From: Carex sylvatica
Taxonomy: Eukaryota; Streptophyta; Magnoliopsida; Poales; Cyperaceae
NCBI GenBank assembly: GCA_964058845.1
Contig: CAXKVR010000284.1
Coordinates: forward strand, 95,041-159,040
Direction of reading: 5' to 3'
DNA: 64,000 bases
Shown: piece after piece, positions 47,532-58,441 of the stretch
Numbering within the stretch: the first letter of the stretch is position 1
How the letters are laid out: each line of letters opens with the position of its first letter
The notes under the pieces: generated by a model
Told to the model about the DNA's origin: nothing
The model's database searches: none
Seen by the model: only the letters and a program-made list of their open reading frames with translations
Made by a program: the position numbers and the translations under genes

Positions 47532-48701
47532 TGTTTTGACTATTAATAAAATCGCGTTAACCTTGCTCTTTGATGATAATTAGCACGTGCGTATCAGTTA
47601 ATAGTCTTCATTATATATTTTTTTTGTCTTTTAGTGCAAAAAACAGATAAAAAACTGAATGAAAGTACTGTTAATCGTTCTCTTATTTATTTAACTCGTG
47701 CACTTTCTAGTTAAAACTATTAATTAAAGTCATGAAATCATGGATGTTTTAAAAACTTATCCCGAATGCACATGATTGATTCTTCTAATTTTTAATATGC
47801 ACGTGATTGGTGGTCATAAATAAATTGTTGGCGGCAGGAGACAGCTCACAGCTGGATATGGTGTGTAAAGTCATGCATGTCCTTGTGATATGATATCATT
47901 GATGGAAATAAATCTGCTACAATCCTTCATCAATGAATAGTAACTCTACAATTATTTCTTTTTCGAATCTGATTGTTAAATTGTTTCGAGATATGTGAAC
48001 ATAAAAGTTTTGAAAAAAGATGCTTTGAGATTCGTTCTCAAAAAAATAGACGGTTGAATTTAAAAAAGGAGATATTGTAGAGTTACTATTCATTCATGAG
48101 GATTGTAGCAGATTTATTTCCTATCATGGATATTAAGTCATTTAAATGCATGTAGGGCCCGGGGTATTTCATTTCAGAATATTTTATCTTAAAAATATAT
48201 GTATTAATTTTTTTTATTAATACAAGAAAGTTGAAGAAAAAATTAATTCCCATGAAATAATTGCGGAAATTTTTATTCATATAAAATACAAGAAAATAAA
48301 ATTAAAAATGAGAAATGGGTAGAATTTTAAAAATAGAAAGGGAAGATCACAGCTTGGAGTCTAGCGGGACGCCAAATCATATGACAACCTCAGTAAAAAA
48401 GAAAAAAAAAAAATTAAATATGTGGGACTCCAAATGAGAACAAAAACCCAAAAATTATTTTCTAATGTGGAACGCCAAATTAGACATAAAATTTTCTAGA
48501 GGAAGTGATATATAAGATGCAAAAAAGAAGCAGGTGATTGCTCCTTTGAAGATAGCAACGAGAGAAAAAAAAATCGTGGGGATTTGATGTCCCACTTTAT
48601 TTTTATTTTTTTTCTGATTTTTTTCTAATTTGGAGTCCCAATTTTTGAAATAAAAAAATCCAATTTTTTGTCTAATTTGGCATCCCACCTTTATATATAT
48701 A

Positions 48702-49115
48702 TGAGTTGGGCTAAAATGAGACATGAAGTAAAATGAGTTTGTGCTCTATGACACTATATTTTTATTTTGAAAATTCAAACGACTGATCCAAACCACTCCA
48801 CATGATCTCCATATTGAAATGTGCTTAGAGACCAAATTTTACATTTTTTGAAATTTGTTTACTATTTATTAAGCCACTTTGAAAATCGCTGATCCGATGG
48901 TCCAGAAATTTTTACTGTTCACAACAAAACAACAATTTTAAAAATTGCTTAATAAATAGTAAAAAAATTCCAAAAAATATATAATTTAGTTTCCAAGCAC
49001 ATTTCAATATGGAGAACATGTTGGAATGTTCGAATCGGTTGTTTGGATTTTCAAAATAAAAATACAGCGTGGAGTACAAACGCGTTTTACTCCATGGCTC
49101 ACCCAAGTCAACCTC

Positions 49116-49116
<1 letters not shown>
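48702..49116. mobile_element. Mutator-like MITE, TGAGGTTGACTTGGG ends
   Basis: Left TGAGTTGGGCTAAAATGAG and right CTCACCCAAGTCAACCTCA are imperfect inverted repeats. Core arms (GTGCTTAGAGACCAAATTTT and AAGCCACTTTGAAAATCGC) belong to the family, and the termini resemble the copy at 50846-51268. Confidence 0.72.
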
Positions 49117-49134
<18 letters not shown>

Positions 49135-49160
<26 letters not shown>

Positions 49161-49568
49161 CTAATGTGCATTCGTATGCATATGGCCTGATATGCATACG
49201 GTCCAAATTTGAAATTTCAAAATCCAAAACGTCGATCTGAACCGTTCATCTTGTTCTCCATATTAATATGTATTTGGAGACCAAATTTTACATTTTCTGA
49301 ATTTTTTTACTATTTATTAAGCCACTTTGAAAATTGCTGATCCAACGGTGGCTGCTAATTTTACTGTTTTGTTAAGCCACCGTTGGATCAATAATTTTCA
49401 AAGTGGCTTAATAAATAGTAAAACAATTCAGAAAAATGTAAAATTTGGTCTCCAAGCACATATTAATATGGAGAATAAGATGAACGGTTCGGATCAACAT
49501 TTTGGATATTAAAATTTTAAATTTGGACCGTATGCATATCGGGCCATATGCATACGAATGTACATTAG

Positions 49569-49584
<16 letters not shown>
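49135..49584. mobile_element. Mutator-like MITE, (AG)n-ACTAATGTGCATTCG ends
   Basis: ACTAATGTGCATTCGTATGC on the left pairs with CATACGAATGTACATTAGT on the right, outside which complementary (AG)n and (TC)n runs extend the hairpin. The core is AACCGTTCATCTTGTTCTCC and GCCACTTTGAAAATTGC. A (TA)n tract follows to about 49630. Confidence 0.8.
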
Positions 49585-49632
<48 letters not shown>

Positions 49633-49913
49633 ACAGTGGTTGTGGTATGATTTGGCGTCCCGCAGAGACGCCAGACTATAATATTGCCTTCCTATTTTTA
49701 AATTTTCACTGTGTTTTTTCCTATTTTTAATTTTTTTTTCTTTTTTGTATTTCCTATGAATAGAAGTTTTGGAAAAACTGAATCAGTCATGCATGAAGTT
49801 TCTTTAATTAGTAACTTTAGAAACTGCATCAGAGTTGTACATATGCGGATTTTTATTCGTAGTCACAGAAATTGCATGGTTTGTATATATACAAACTTTT
49901 AAGAACAACATTA

Positions 49914-50045
49914 TCTTTCTATAGAATTAAATTTCTTTTCACCTTTCTAGTTATTACAAAATATTTAACATATTTTCTCATCTTTCTATATAATTAAATT
50001 TCTTTTCACCTTTCTAGTTATTACAAAATATTTAACATATTTTCA
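49914..50045 (+). repeat. 67-base tandem duplication
   Basis: Two copies (49914-49980 and 49981-50045) of a unit containing TTTCTTTTCACCTTTCTAG and ATTTAACATATTTT. Copy A of the segmental duplication has a single version, so it arose in copy B after the split. Confidence 0.85.
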
Positions 50046-50845
50046 AAATGAGAAATTCATTTGGCACGGAGAAAAATTAAGAAGTGCATGTGCCTGTAGC
50101 AAGTACCTCATCCCCATTGCGTCATTTAACCGTACACATGCATGATTTCATTTGGCACGGAGAAAAATAAAAATCATATAATATTTTCATTTTTCTGTAT
50201 TTTTTTTTCATATACTATATTTTTTTCATGTATATATTTATCTGGTATTTCTAAAAGTTCCGAAAAATAGTAAGAAGGTTATTATGTACAAAATATTTCT
50301 TTTAATTTCGTTTCCATGAGTTGTACACATTAATTAAATCATTTTTAAATGACTTTTTAGTGTACGCACACACTATTAATGGCAAGTATGCTACGGAGAA
50401 GATTTATTAGAGTCCAACGGATTTAGCGAAATTAGACTTTCGAACTATGAGAGTCAAACAAATATTAGGAATAATAAAATTCTCATACTGAGAATTAAAT
50501 CAATTTACAATTTTCATGATATTTTACTCTAAATTATATAGAAAATCATATATAAGCACACAAAAAAATAAAATAAAGATAGATTGAACTATATATACAC
50601 ATCTAATTAATTCAATAAGAAGTCAATTTTTGAGTTGATTTGTGCATCAATGAATCAGATATATTCTATTGAATGACAATTAAATGTGAAATCATTATTA
50701 AATATCATGCCAAGTAGTGAAGGAGCACAATAACTTGAAATTACCTGATTTACCCGATTTACCCGATTTACCCAATTTACCCAATTTACCCATATTATTT
50801 GTTCTTTGAAATTCATGCCAACTTAAACATTCCAATTTTATACAA

Positions 50846-51268
50846 GAGATGGACTTGGGTGAGCCATGGCTTATTTTGCGTTGGTGAGCCATGGCTCATT
50901 TTAGCTATTTTGAAAATTCAAACAACCGATCCGAACCGTTCATCTTGTTCTCCATATTAAAATGTACTTGGAAACCAAATTTTACATTTTTTGGAATTTT
51001 TTTACTATTTATTAAGCATTTTTTAAAATTGCTGATCCGATGGTCCAGAAAATTTTACTGTTTTTTACTGTTCATAGCAAAACAGCAATTTTAAAAAATA
51101 CTTAATAAATAGTAAAAAAATTCTAAAAAATGTAAAATTTGGTCTCCAAGCACATTTCAATATAGAGATCACATCTAACGGTTCAGATCGGTCGTTTGAA
51201 CTTTCAAAATGAAAATAGAGCGTGGAGTACAAACGCTTGGTGAGCCATGGCTCACCCAAGTCCATCTC
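50846..51268. mobile_element. Mutator-like MITE with perfect 9-bp target duplication
   Basis: Terminal repeats GAGATGGACTTGGGTGAGCC and GGCTCACCCAAGTCCATCTC are perfectly inverted. TTTATACAA occurs on both sides (50837-50845 and 51269-51277). The 9-bp duplication assigns the foldback family to the Mutator superfamily. The core contains AACCGTTCATCTTGTTCTCC. No transposase. Confidence 0.94.
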
Positions 51269-51599
51269 TTTATACAATTAATAACTTAAAATTAGAGCAC
51301 AATAACTTTAAATTAGAAAATACTAACTGTAGTGAAGAAGTAGCAGCAGCTAAGGTTAGCGCGGGCTCGACGGAGGTGCACTGACAGAGACAATAGCGAC
51401 GGCTAGGGTTAGCAGGCTCGACGGAGAAGCTCTACGGAGGAGAGGGAGGGAGGAAAGGGTTTTTGGAGGAAGAAGGGTTTATGGAGGAGGAATGATTTTT
51501 GGAGAAGGAGAGGGAGAGAAAGAGAGTTCACGGATTCCTTTTGGAAGAGATGTGTTGAAACTCAAAATATTCAGCTAAGTACAAAAACTCTGCGCCAAC

Positions 51600-51925
51600 T
51601 ATTTGGATCGGTTCTTAGCTAATAATCAATCCTGATAACTATTTGGATCGGTTATTAGCTAATATCCTAATATTTTATTAATTTTTTAAAATTAATAAAA
51701 AAATAAGATCGGTTAATAAATAACCGATCCTGATAACTATAAGGATCGATTATTAAATAACCGATCCTGATAACTATAAGGATCAGTTATTTAATAACCG
51801 ATCTTGTTTTTTTATTAATTTAAAAACAATAAAAAACTATTAGGATCGGTTTATTAGCTAATAACCGATCCAGATAGCTATCAGTTATCTGAATCGGTTA
51901 TTAGCTAAGAACCGATCTTTATATT
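51600..51925. repeat. Sub-terminal repeats, 3' side of the CACTA element
   Basis: About ten copies of GGATCGGTTATTAGCTAA and its complement AACCGATCCTGATAACTA alternate in orientation. These are typical binding-site arrays for the CACTA accessory protein. Confidence 0.8.
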
Positions 51926-52309
51926 TTATTATATTTTGTTATATTTTGTTAGGATGTGTATGTATATAATATTTTATAAATTATTTTAATAAATTATCTT
52001 ATAAATTATATTATAAATTATCTTATAATTTTCTTATAAATTATTTTAGTATATTATCTTAAATACTTGAAAAGTACTTATAACATGAAATAAAATAAGC
52101 TACCAAAAAATAACATTAAAAATTAGAAAATAAGCTAATAAATTACATATAACATGAAAAAAAAATAAGGTACAGGAAATATTGAAGAATAATTTGCATT
52201 TTTTTCATCTTCCAGTGTTTCAATGCATCCTGAAGAAAATAAAATAAAATTCTTAAATCATCAGTTGAAGAATATTAAATTTATTTTTATATTTTTTGAC
52301 ATACCAATA

Positions 52310-54198
52310 TCAAATGTATGACATAATTATTTCATTTTGATCGTTGCCAATAGAAACTTCTTCAACACATTCTTCTTTATTATAATCATTGCACATGTGA
52401 CTTGTTTCATTATCTTCAACGGTTGGTAAAGATGCCATGCCAATGGAAAACGGTGGTATCTCATCAAAATAATCGTACGCTTCTTCGTCTTCCACATTAT
52501 CAATCCCGATTATACGTCTTTTTCAGAGAGGACAACATGTCTTGAACGATCGGCCGGATCAGTTACGTAGAACACTTGTGCAGCTTGTCTTGCAAGTATA
52601 AATGAATTATTCTTGTATCCAGTCTTATTGAAATCCACCAAAATAAAACCATCGTCGTCGACTTTAACACTCCTACGGTTATCGACCCATTCACACATAA
52701 ATAATGAGATCTTAAATCTTCTGTAACCTAGCTGTCAAATTTCTTTAATAAACCCATAATATGATATCGATGCATGCGATGGTCCGGCACCTTTAGGATC
52801 TGAAAAATCACTCGAAATGGCTACTAACATCACTCCACTATTTTGCACGGTACTATTTAAATCTTGATTTTTTGTGTAAAATGTGTATCCATTGATGTCA
52901 TATCCTTGAAAGGTCCTCACGACATGGACTGGACCAAGAGCCAACAATTTGATAATTTCTTTAATGTTTTCTCCATCCGGAGCTTGCATGACTCTACAGG
53001 TAAACCATTCTTGAAACTTTCTATTGTGTTCGCCAATCAACCACTTATCGGGTTTCTTAGGATTTTGTTACCGCAAGATAGTCATATGCTCGTCCCAGAA
53101 AGGATGAACTTCAGTCAGGTGTTGCAAAATATGAAAATATGCTAGTGACATCGTTTTAATATCGAGCACGAATAATTTCGAACCGATTGTGCCTACCCCG
53201 TGAAGTCTATCATGATGTATTTGCGTTTCATACATAACTAATACGAAAGATTATAAATGCACAATAGAACCGGCCAACTGCTGTGCTTACTGCTCATGCT
53301 ACTGCGCGGATTAATTCCATCTACACTCTACCCAAGCTTTAAATTTCTAGGGTCACGTCCGAATTCAGAAAACTCTTTATCAATATTCCTCTACTGAGGA
53401 GAATCAGCGGGGTGCCATAATTTTTCATCTTTTTTCCAGTTATCGGCATGCCAATGCACTAATTTCACATCTTTAGCATTTGAGAATAAATGTTTGAATC
53501 TCGTTATCACGGGAATGTACCATAATGTTTTTGCCGGAGGTCCTTTATTCAGTTTATAATCATCACTTTTATCGCTGGTTATCTACTTTAGTTTGTAACG
53601 TGATGCACCACATTTTGATATAATATACAATCATTTGGACACGCGTGTATTCTTTGAACTTCCAAATTCATTGGGCACAATATTTTCTTCACTTAAATTT
53701 AGAACAACCAGGATACAATTCTTTATAAGAATTTTCGTACAAATTTTCAAATAAACAATACTGCTTATCATTATCAAAATTCTCTTCTAAATCACGTAAC
53801 ATTTGATCAAAATTTTCACATGTATCTACCACCATATCATTATTTTCTTTGGTATGGTATTCCTGATGTTCAGTACGAGTACCTATGTTGATTTCCAATC
53901 CCCGTAGATCATTTCCGTCATCTCCACCGGTATGATATTCCTATGTCGGTTGGCAAACTCTCACCATGCCATATCCAACACTTATATCCTTGCTTGAATT
54001 CACGACATATTAAATAGTTTCTCACTTGGTTCGGGTTGGAAATTTTTTTACCATTGTTACAATCACGACAAGGACACGACATAAGTGCACTCTCCTTATT
54101 CGTCATATCTTTCATAGAAACTCTGATAAATTCCTCAACACTTGTCATATATTCATCCGATAGACGTGATGTTTCGTACATTCAATTACGGTCCATCT
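52310..54198 (-). pseudogene. CACTA transposase relic (transposase-associated, TNP2, DUF4218/4216 parts)
   Basis: Minus-strand reading starts MDRN then meets TGA where the family has Trp, and continues MYETSRLS...CPCRDCNN, the transposase-associated domain. Downstream come TNP2 pieces: RIHACPNDCILYQN (about 53660), CGASRYK, HWHADNWKKDEKLWHP (about 53440) and GINPRSSMSSKHSSWPVLL (about 53300). The catalytic centre of TNP2 is then missing, and the DUF4218 tail (HNRKFQEWF) and DUF4216 (GYDINGYTF, CEWVDNRRSVKVDDDGF) follow. At least four in-frame stops, several at Trp positions, and frame changes disable it. The full-length family protein is usually far longer. Confidence 0.85.
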
Positions 54199-54295
54199 GT
54201 AATTATAATAAAATATAATTAATTAAAAACAAGGTTGGGGTACTAAATTCTGTTCACAATAGGGCTTATATGGGGCCGGGTTACCATCTTATCCC

Positions 54296-54425
54296 ACTCT
54301 TTGAATACTTTGTCTCAGTAGTGACCACGTGTTAGTCGTGTTTTAGTATTTAAGAAAATTTCGACAATATTTTCCCTTATTAGTTCCCCGATGTCATATC
54401 CTAATTGAGACAAAGTATTCAAAGA
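54296..54425. repeat. Foldback inside the CACTA 5' region
   Basis: CTCTTTGAATACTTTGTCTC on the left pairs perfectly with GAGACAAAGTATTCAAAGAG on the right across about 90 bases. It is probably a small MITE inserted in the leader of the CACTA element. Confidence 0.65.
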
Positions 54426-54445
54426 GCAATCCCAAAACGGAGACT

Positions 54446-54480
54446 ATTCAAAATTAATCCCTAATGGATTAATTTTGAAT
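54446..54480. repeat. Perfect 15-bp hairpin
   Basis: ATTCAAAATTAATCC (54446-54460) and GGATTAATTTTGAAT (54466-54480) are exact reverse complements around the 5-base loop CTAAT. Confidence 0.8.
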
Positions 54481-54604
54481 GGGTATCATGACCTAAAGGC
54501 ATTAATCATGCGGTTGTGGCTCATAAGACAATACTCTAGCTACATACTTAATATAAATACATTTACTCTAGCTATATACTCTTATCAAAATACACATTCA
54601 TGTA

Positions 54605-55166
54605 CAAAACTAATTAAAAATGAGTTTTATGTTTTGCTTACAGCTTTTTTTTGGATGCCGTACCGAGTGAGATGAAGACCGCTGCATCAAATATCTCAAT
54701 AATAGCCAATCTATAAAATTAAGATTTTTGTCTTTTTATATGAAAATCCATATAGCACTACAATCTACTAGTATGTGTGAAAATTCAAAAAATTTCACAA
54801 TAATGGGCTATAATTAATGTTAATTATATATCTACAAAAAAGAGAAAGAAAATACATATGACATAAAAACAAACAAAATGACCAAAATTTTATATTTATG
54901 AGATTTTTGATCTATTTATTAGCTATTTAGTTGTGTTTTATAAGCACCATATGCATTTATGGGATGTAGTTGTGTTTATGATAAAATAAGCACCATATAT
55001 GCATTTATATTTTTTGATCCATATAAGCACCATATAAGCAAAACTAATATTTAAACATGCATTTTATGTTTTGTACTTACAACTTTAATTTTTGAATACC
55101 GGATCAAGCGAGATGAAGATCGTTGCACCAAATCTCTCAATAATAGCCAATATACAAAATTAAATC
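54605..55166. repeat. Internal direct duplication in the CACTA leader
   Basis: 54605-54722 and 55060-55166 share TTTTATGTTTTG, GAGATGAAGA and TCTCAATAATAGCCAAT in the same order. The stretch between is AT-rich with repeated ACCATATGCATTTAT. No coding region from 54200 to 55660. Confidence 0.65.
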
Positions 55167-55659
55167 ATCGGAACCTAATTAAGAGATGTACATATATAAC
55201 ATATGATGCATGCTAGAGTATGGATATCAAAATCTCATATATAGCATGCATGTGCAAATATAGGTATCAAAAGCTCATATATAGCATGCATGTGCAAATC
55301 TCCACATATAAATAAAAACTTGAAATAAGGAAAGATATTCAAACTTAAAAGCGTGTGGAATTAATAAAAGAGCTGATGAATCAAGGCCTATATTTAGTTT
55401 TTGAGCGAAGATCATAGCTCATTTTTTTGTAAAGCATTTAGGGTTTATATTTTGAGCCATATCAGAGCCTATAAATGGTGCTTCATTTAATAACAAACTT
55501 GAGAAAATAGATGATCAATTAATGAACCTGAGAAAAGAGAGATGAGATAGCTGAATTAATGTAGGGCGAGATAGCTGCTACACTAATTAAGAGAGGCGAG
55601 GCCTGAGGAAGAGAGACACGCAAAGATTCTGTCAAAAATCGGACTGAATTAACTTACAA

Positions 55660-56100
55660 TGCACTATTAGGATCGGTTGTTATAAAAAACCGATCATAAT
55701 TAGCATATATTAGGATCGGTTGTTTATAACAACTGATCCCAATAGTATTAGGATCGGTTGTTATAAACAACCGATCCTAATTTATGAACTATTAAGATCG
55801 GTTGTTTGTTAGAACCGATCCTGATAGTATCATGATCGATTTTTAAAAATAACCGATCCTAATTTATGAACTATTATAATCGGTTGTTCGTTAGAACCGA
55901 TCCTGAGAGTATCAGGATCGATTTTTAGAAACAACCGATCCTAATAGTTCATAAATTAGGATCGGTTGACCAAAAAATCCGATCTGATTAGTTTTTAGGA
56001 TCGGTTTTATTAAGAAAATCGATCCAGATAGGTATTAGTATCGGTTGTTTCATATAGCCGATCCAGATAGGACGATCCTGATTCCAATTTTTCCACTAGT
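55660..56100. repeat. Sub-terminal repeats and terminus, 5' side of the CACTA element
   Basis: More than a dozen copies of AGGATCGGTTGTT and its complement, with the terminal CCACTAGT at 56093-56100. The last ~180 bases align with the remnant at 38930-39107. Confidence 0.85.
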
Positions 56101-56655
56101 AATATAAATATTTCAGTATTTAAACAAGCCTATGGTAAAAACAATAAATATTATAATTAATTAATACTTTTGTCTAATATAACAGTTTAAATAATTCAAT
56201 ATTTTAAACCCATGTTTTTATTCAGTAAATTTTCTTTAATTTTTCACTAAATATTTATCATCATAATATTATTCCAATTTTTTATTTGAATTTTGGATTA
56301 TTCACAATTGATCCTGATTCATTATACAGTGTTATTGTGTTTTTTTAAGTCTTATACAGTGTTATTGTTATATTTTCAAATAAGACACAACTATATCTTA
56401 GTATGTGATTATTTGAGTTATTTTCTCAATAAAAAAATGAGTTACTTTTATTTTATTTTTATTTAGATTTGGGTTACTTAGATTTATTTTATTTTCCTTG
56501 AACAATTTGTTGTTTGGATTTTATTTTTAAAACTGATATCATTCAAGATTAATTATCTATATTTAGTTTATAAGGTCATATTGATTGCTTACTAGTTGTG
56601 AATACGAGCACTGTTACATTGAATTCACTTCTTTTTCCTCCTGCCTTTCAGGAAC
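56101..56655. other. Intergenic stretch, no gene seen
   Basis: AT-rich DNA. TTATACAGTGTTATTGT is repeated near 56320 and 56353. Nothing coding is supported. Confidence 0.55.
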
Positions 56656-56875
56656 GAATGCGTATCCTCTGCATTAACTCAAAAAAGAAATCTTTTGAGT
56701 TAATGATGTTAACCGTCTAATTTTAATCGGAGCCAATTCAATTCTATTTATGATATAGGGGTCCTTTTAATATTAGTGTGGATCTAATTTATACAAATTT
56801 TAAAGCAAATTAGATGATCTGAATTCATTAACTCAAAATATTCTCTTTTTGAGTTAATGCAGAGGATACGAATTC
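56656..56875. mobile_element. Foldback MITE, GTATCCTCTGCATTAACTC ends
   Basis: 220 bases. Left CGTATCCTCTGCATTAACTC and right GAGTTAATGCAGAGGATACG are perfect inverted repeats. The outer CGTATCCTCTG recalls the 14842-15000 family but the rest differs. Confidence 0.85.
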
Positions 56876-57024
56876 TCCAGAAACTTCAATCAGTAATCAA
56901 TAAACCACAACAACCACGTACCTCTCAAAATAAATAGACCCATGTTGCATTTCATTCATATTTATGATCGGCATACCAGCGTAGTAATTCAAGGGAAGTT
57001 TCATTTATTTCCCTTACATATATG

Positions 57025-57545
57025 TAGGGGTGTTTATTGGTTCAGTTTGATTCGATTTAAATCAAATCAAATTAGACAAATTAAAGTTATAATTCAGTTT
57101 CAAAAATAAAACTGAACTGAATCAATTTAATATTGCAACTAAATTGAGCTGAACTAAAGTTTTATTTCGGTTAATTTGTTCGATTCAAATCGAAATATAT
57201 TACTTTTTTATTTAAAATAATTGATTTATAATAAACCAAAGTATATTAAGAAAAAACCACAGTATTAAAAAATAAACCAGGATATCAAGAAATAAACTGA
57301 AGTATTTAAAGTAATTGATTAAGAAATAAACGTAGGCAGTCCAGACCAAATTTATAATATATAAAAATTCGGTCATTTTGGTTAATTTTGATTTTGAAAA
57401 TTTTCAAACTGAACCGAAACAAAGTTATAATTTAGTTTTAAAAAGCAAACTGAACTTAACTATTAAACATAAAAATCAAACCTTTAATCCAAACTAATTC
57501 ATTTCGGTTTAAAACTGATTAAACCGGACCCAATGAACACCCCTA
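57025..57545. mobile_element. hAT-type MITE, TAGGGGTGTTTATTGG ends
   Basis: 521 bases from TAGGGGTGTTTATTGGTTC to CCAATGAACACCCCTA. The flanking octamers CATATATG and TATATGTG match at 6 of 8 positions, a decayed hAT target duplication. The interior is AAATCAAAT/TTCGGTTTAA-type repeats. A second related right end (CCAATAAACACCCCTA) lies near 57663-57678. Confidence 0.82.
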
Positions 57546-57547
57546 TA

Positions 57548-57613
57548 TATGTGTTTATTAAGTTTTTTTTTTTTGATGCGTAAACGCTCGTAGGCTTTAT
57601 GTGTTTATTAAGT
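57548..57613. repeat. Retroposon-like scar with 16-bp direct repeats
   Basis: TATGTGTTTATTAAGT occurs exactly at 57548-57563 and 57598-57613. The 34 bases between begin with a T-run and end GATGCGTAAACGCTCGTAGG; on the minus strand this is a short tail ending in poly(A). Exact 16-bp target repeats plus a poly(A) tail are typical of LINE-driven insertion. Confidence 0.7.
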
Positions 57614-57793
57614 AACCGATGTCCATTAACATGATCATAGTTTAAAACTGACTAAATCAGACCCAATAAACACCCCTAACATTGATTGGCCCAATGGGCC
57701 ATAGTATATATATTTTTGTTCCGAACTGGAGTTCTCTTTGGAATAATTTAATAGTTTTAGTTGCTTCTGCGAACCGAATCCAAGTCTTTTAGG

Positions 57794-57976
57794 GTATGTT
57801 TGGTTGCCATTTGAGAATAGCAAGAATAGCTTGAATAGTTTGCTCCAACATTTTGTGAGAATAGCTTGTTCTAATAAGACAAACAAGTTTTGTTCTCTAT
57901 TTTTGTCATTCTAACACAACCAAACACAGAATAGCTTGTTCTTAAAAATAGCCTATTCTTGTTGCAACCAAACATA
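57794..57976. mobile_element. MITE, GTATGTTTGGTTG ends
   Basis: 183 bases with terminal repeats GTATGTTTGGTTGC and GCAACCAAACATAC (14 bases, exact). The interior repeats GAATAGCTTGTTCT. Superfamily not determined. A relative may lie near 32675-32863. Confidence 0.8.
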
Positions 57977-58441
57977 CTTTTATGAGCTAAAACCACTGCA
58001 CTAGACAATTATTTGTGTTGTGTTAGTAATTATTGTATTTAATCTATACTTGAGTTAAACCTTCTATTTTTTCTTACAAATTTAGTTTAAATTATGATTA
58101 TAATTAATTCAAATATTATAATTAAAATAATAAAAATAATATATATAATAGATATATTGTATCCAATTTTTTTTTTTTTAAATTGTTGTATCATCGATAC
58201 GTATCCTCTCTTTATCCAACCAAAAGTTCGGTCCACCGAACTATTACCTATTTGGTCCCACATTCAGTGACAATTTTGGGTCCACATTCCTGGTTTACCC
58301 GTCCAAGTTTCCTCTTATTTTATTCAGTGGATAATGCCACATTATTGAGCTTCTAGTTCACCACCAGAGTAGAAAGCGAAGGAAGCGAAGGGGAGAAGTG
58401 TAGAGAGAGAGAGCGCGGGGGTTTGAATTGGATCGGGTCTG
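57977..58441 (+). promoter_or_regulatory. Upstream region and 5' UTR of the NAPRT gene
   Basis: 465 bases before the start codon with no other gene. The last 70 bases turn GC-rich with an AGAGAGAGAGAG run at 58402-58413, a common feature of plant 5' UTRs. No clear TATA box was found. Confidence 0.45.

Larger units (their letters stand above)
47715..50705 (+). repeat. Segmental duplication, copy B
   Basis: Diverged homologue of 35990-38900, same orientation, about 11.7 kb away across the HMA and SEO genes. It carries different MITEs (48702-49116, 49135-49584) and an internal 67-base tandem duplication. The homology stops near 50700. No HMA-like coding sequence follows it, unlike copy A. Confidence 0.8.
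51600..56100 (-). mobile_element. CACTA (En/Spm) DNA transposon, decayed
   Basis: Sub-terminal repeat arrays of GGATCGGTT/AACCGATCC at both sides (51600-51925, 55660-56100) bracket a minus-strand transposase relic. The right end reads CCACTAGT, the CACTAGTGG terminus with its outermost base changed. No matching terminus was found on the left, so that end is truncated or lost. The 3-bp target duplication cannot be tested. Confidence 0.85.

Noticed and set aside
52310..53040. Separate host genes of unknown function
   Set aside because: The reading frames match DUF4216/DUF4218 segments of CACTA transposons and lie between CACTA sub-terminal repeats.
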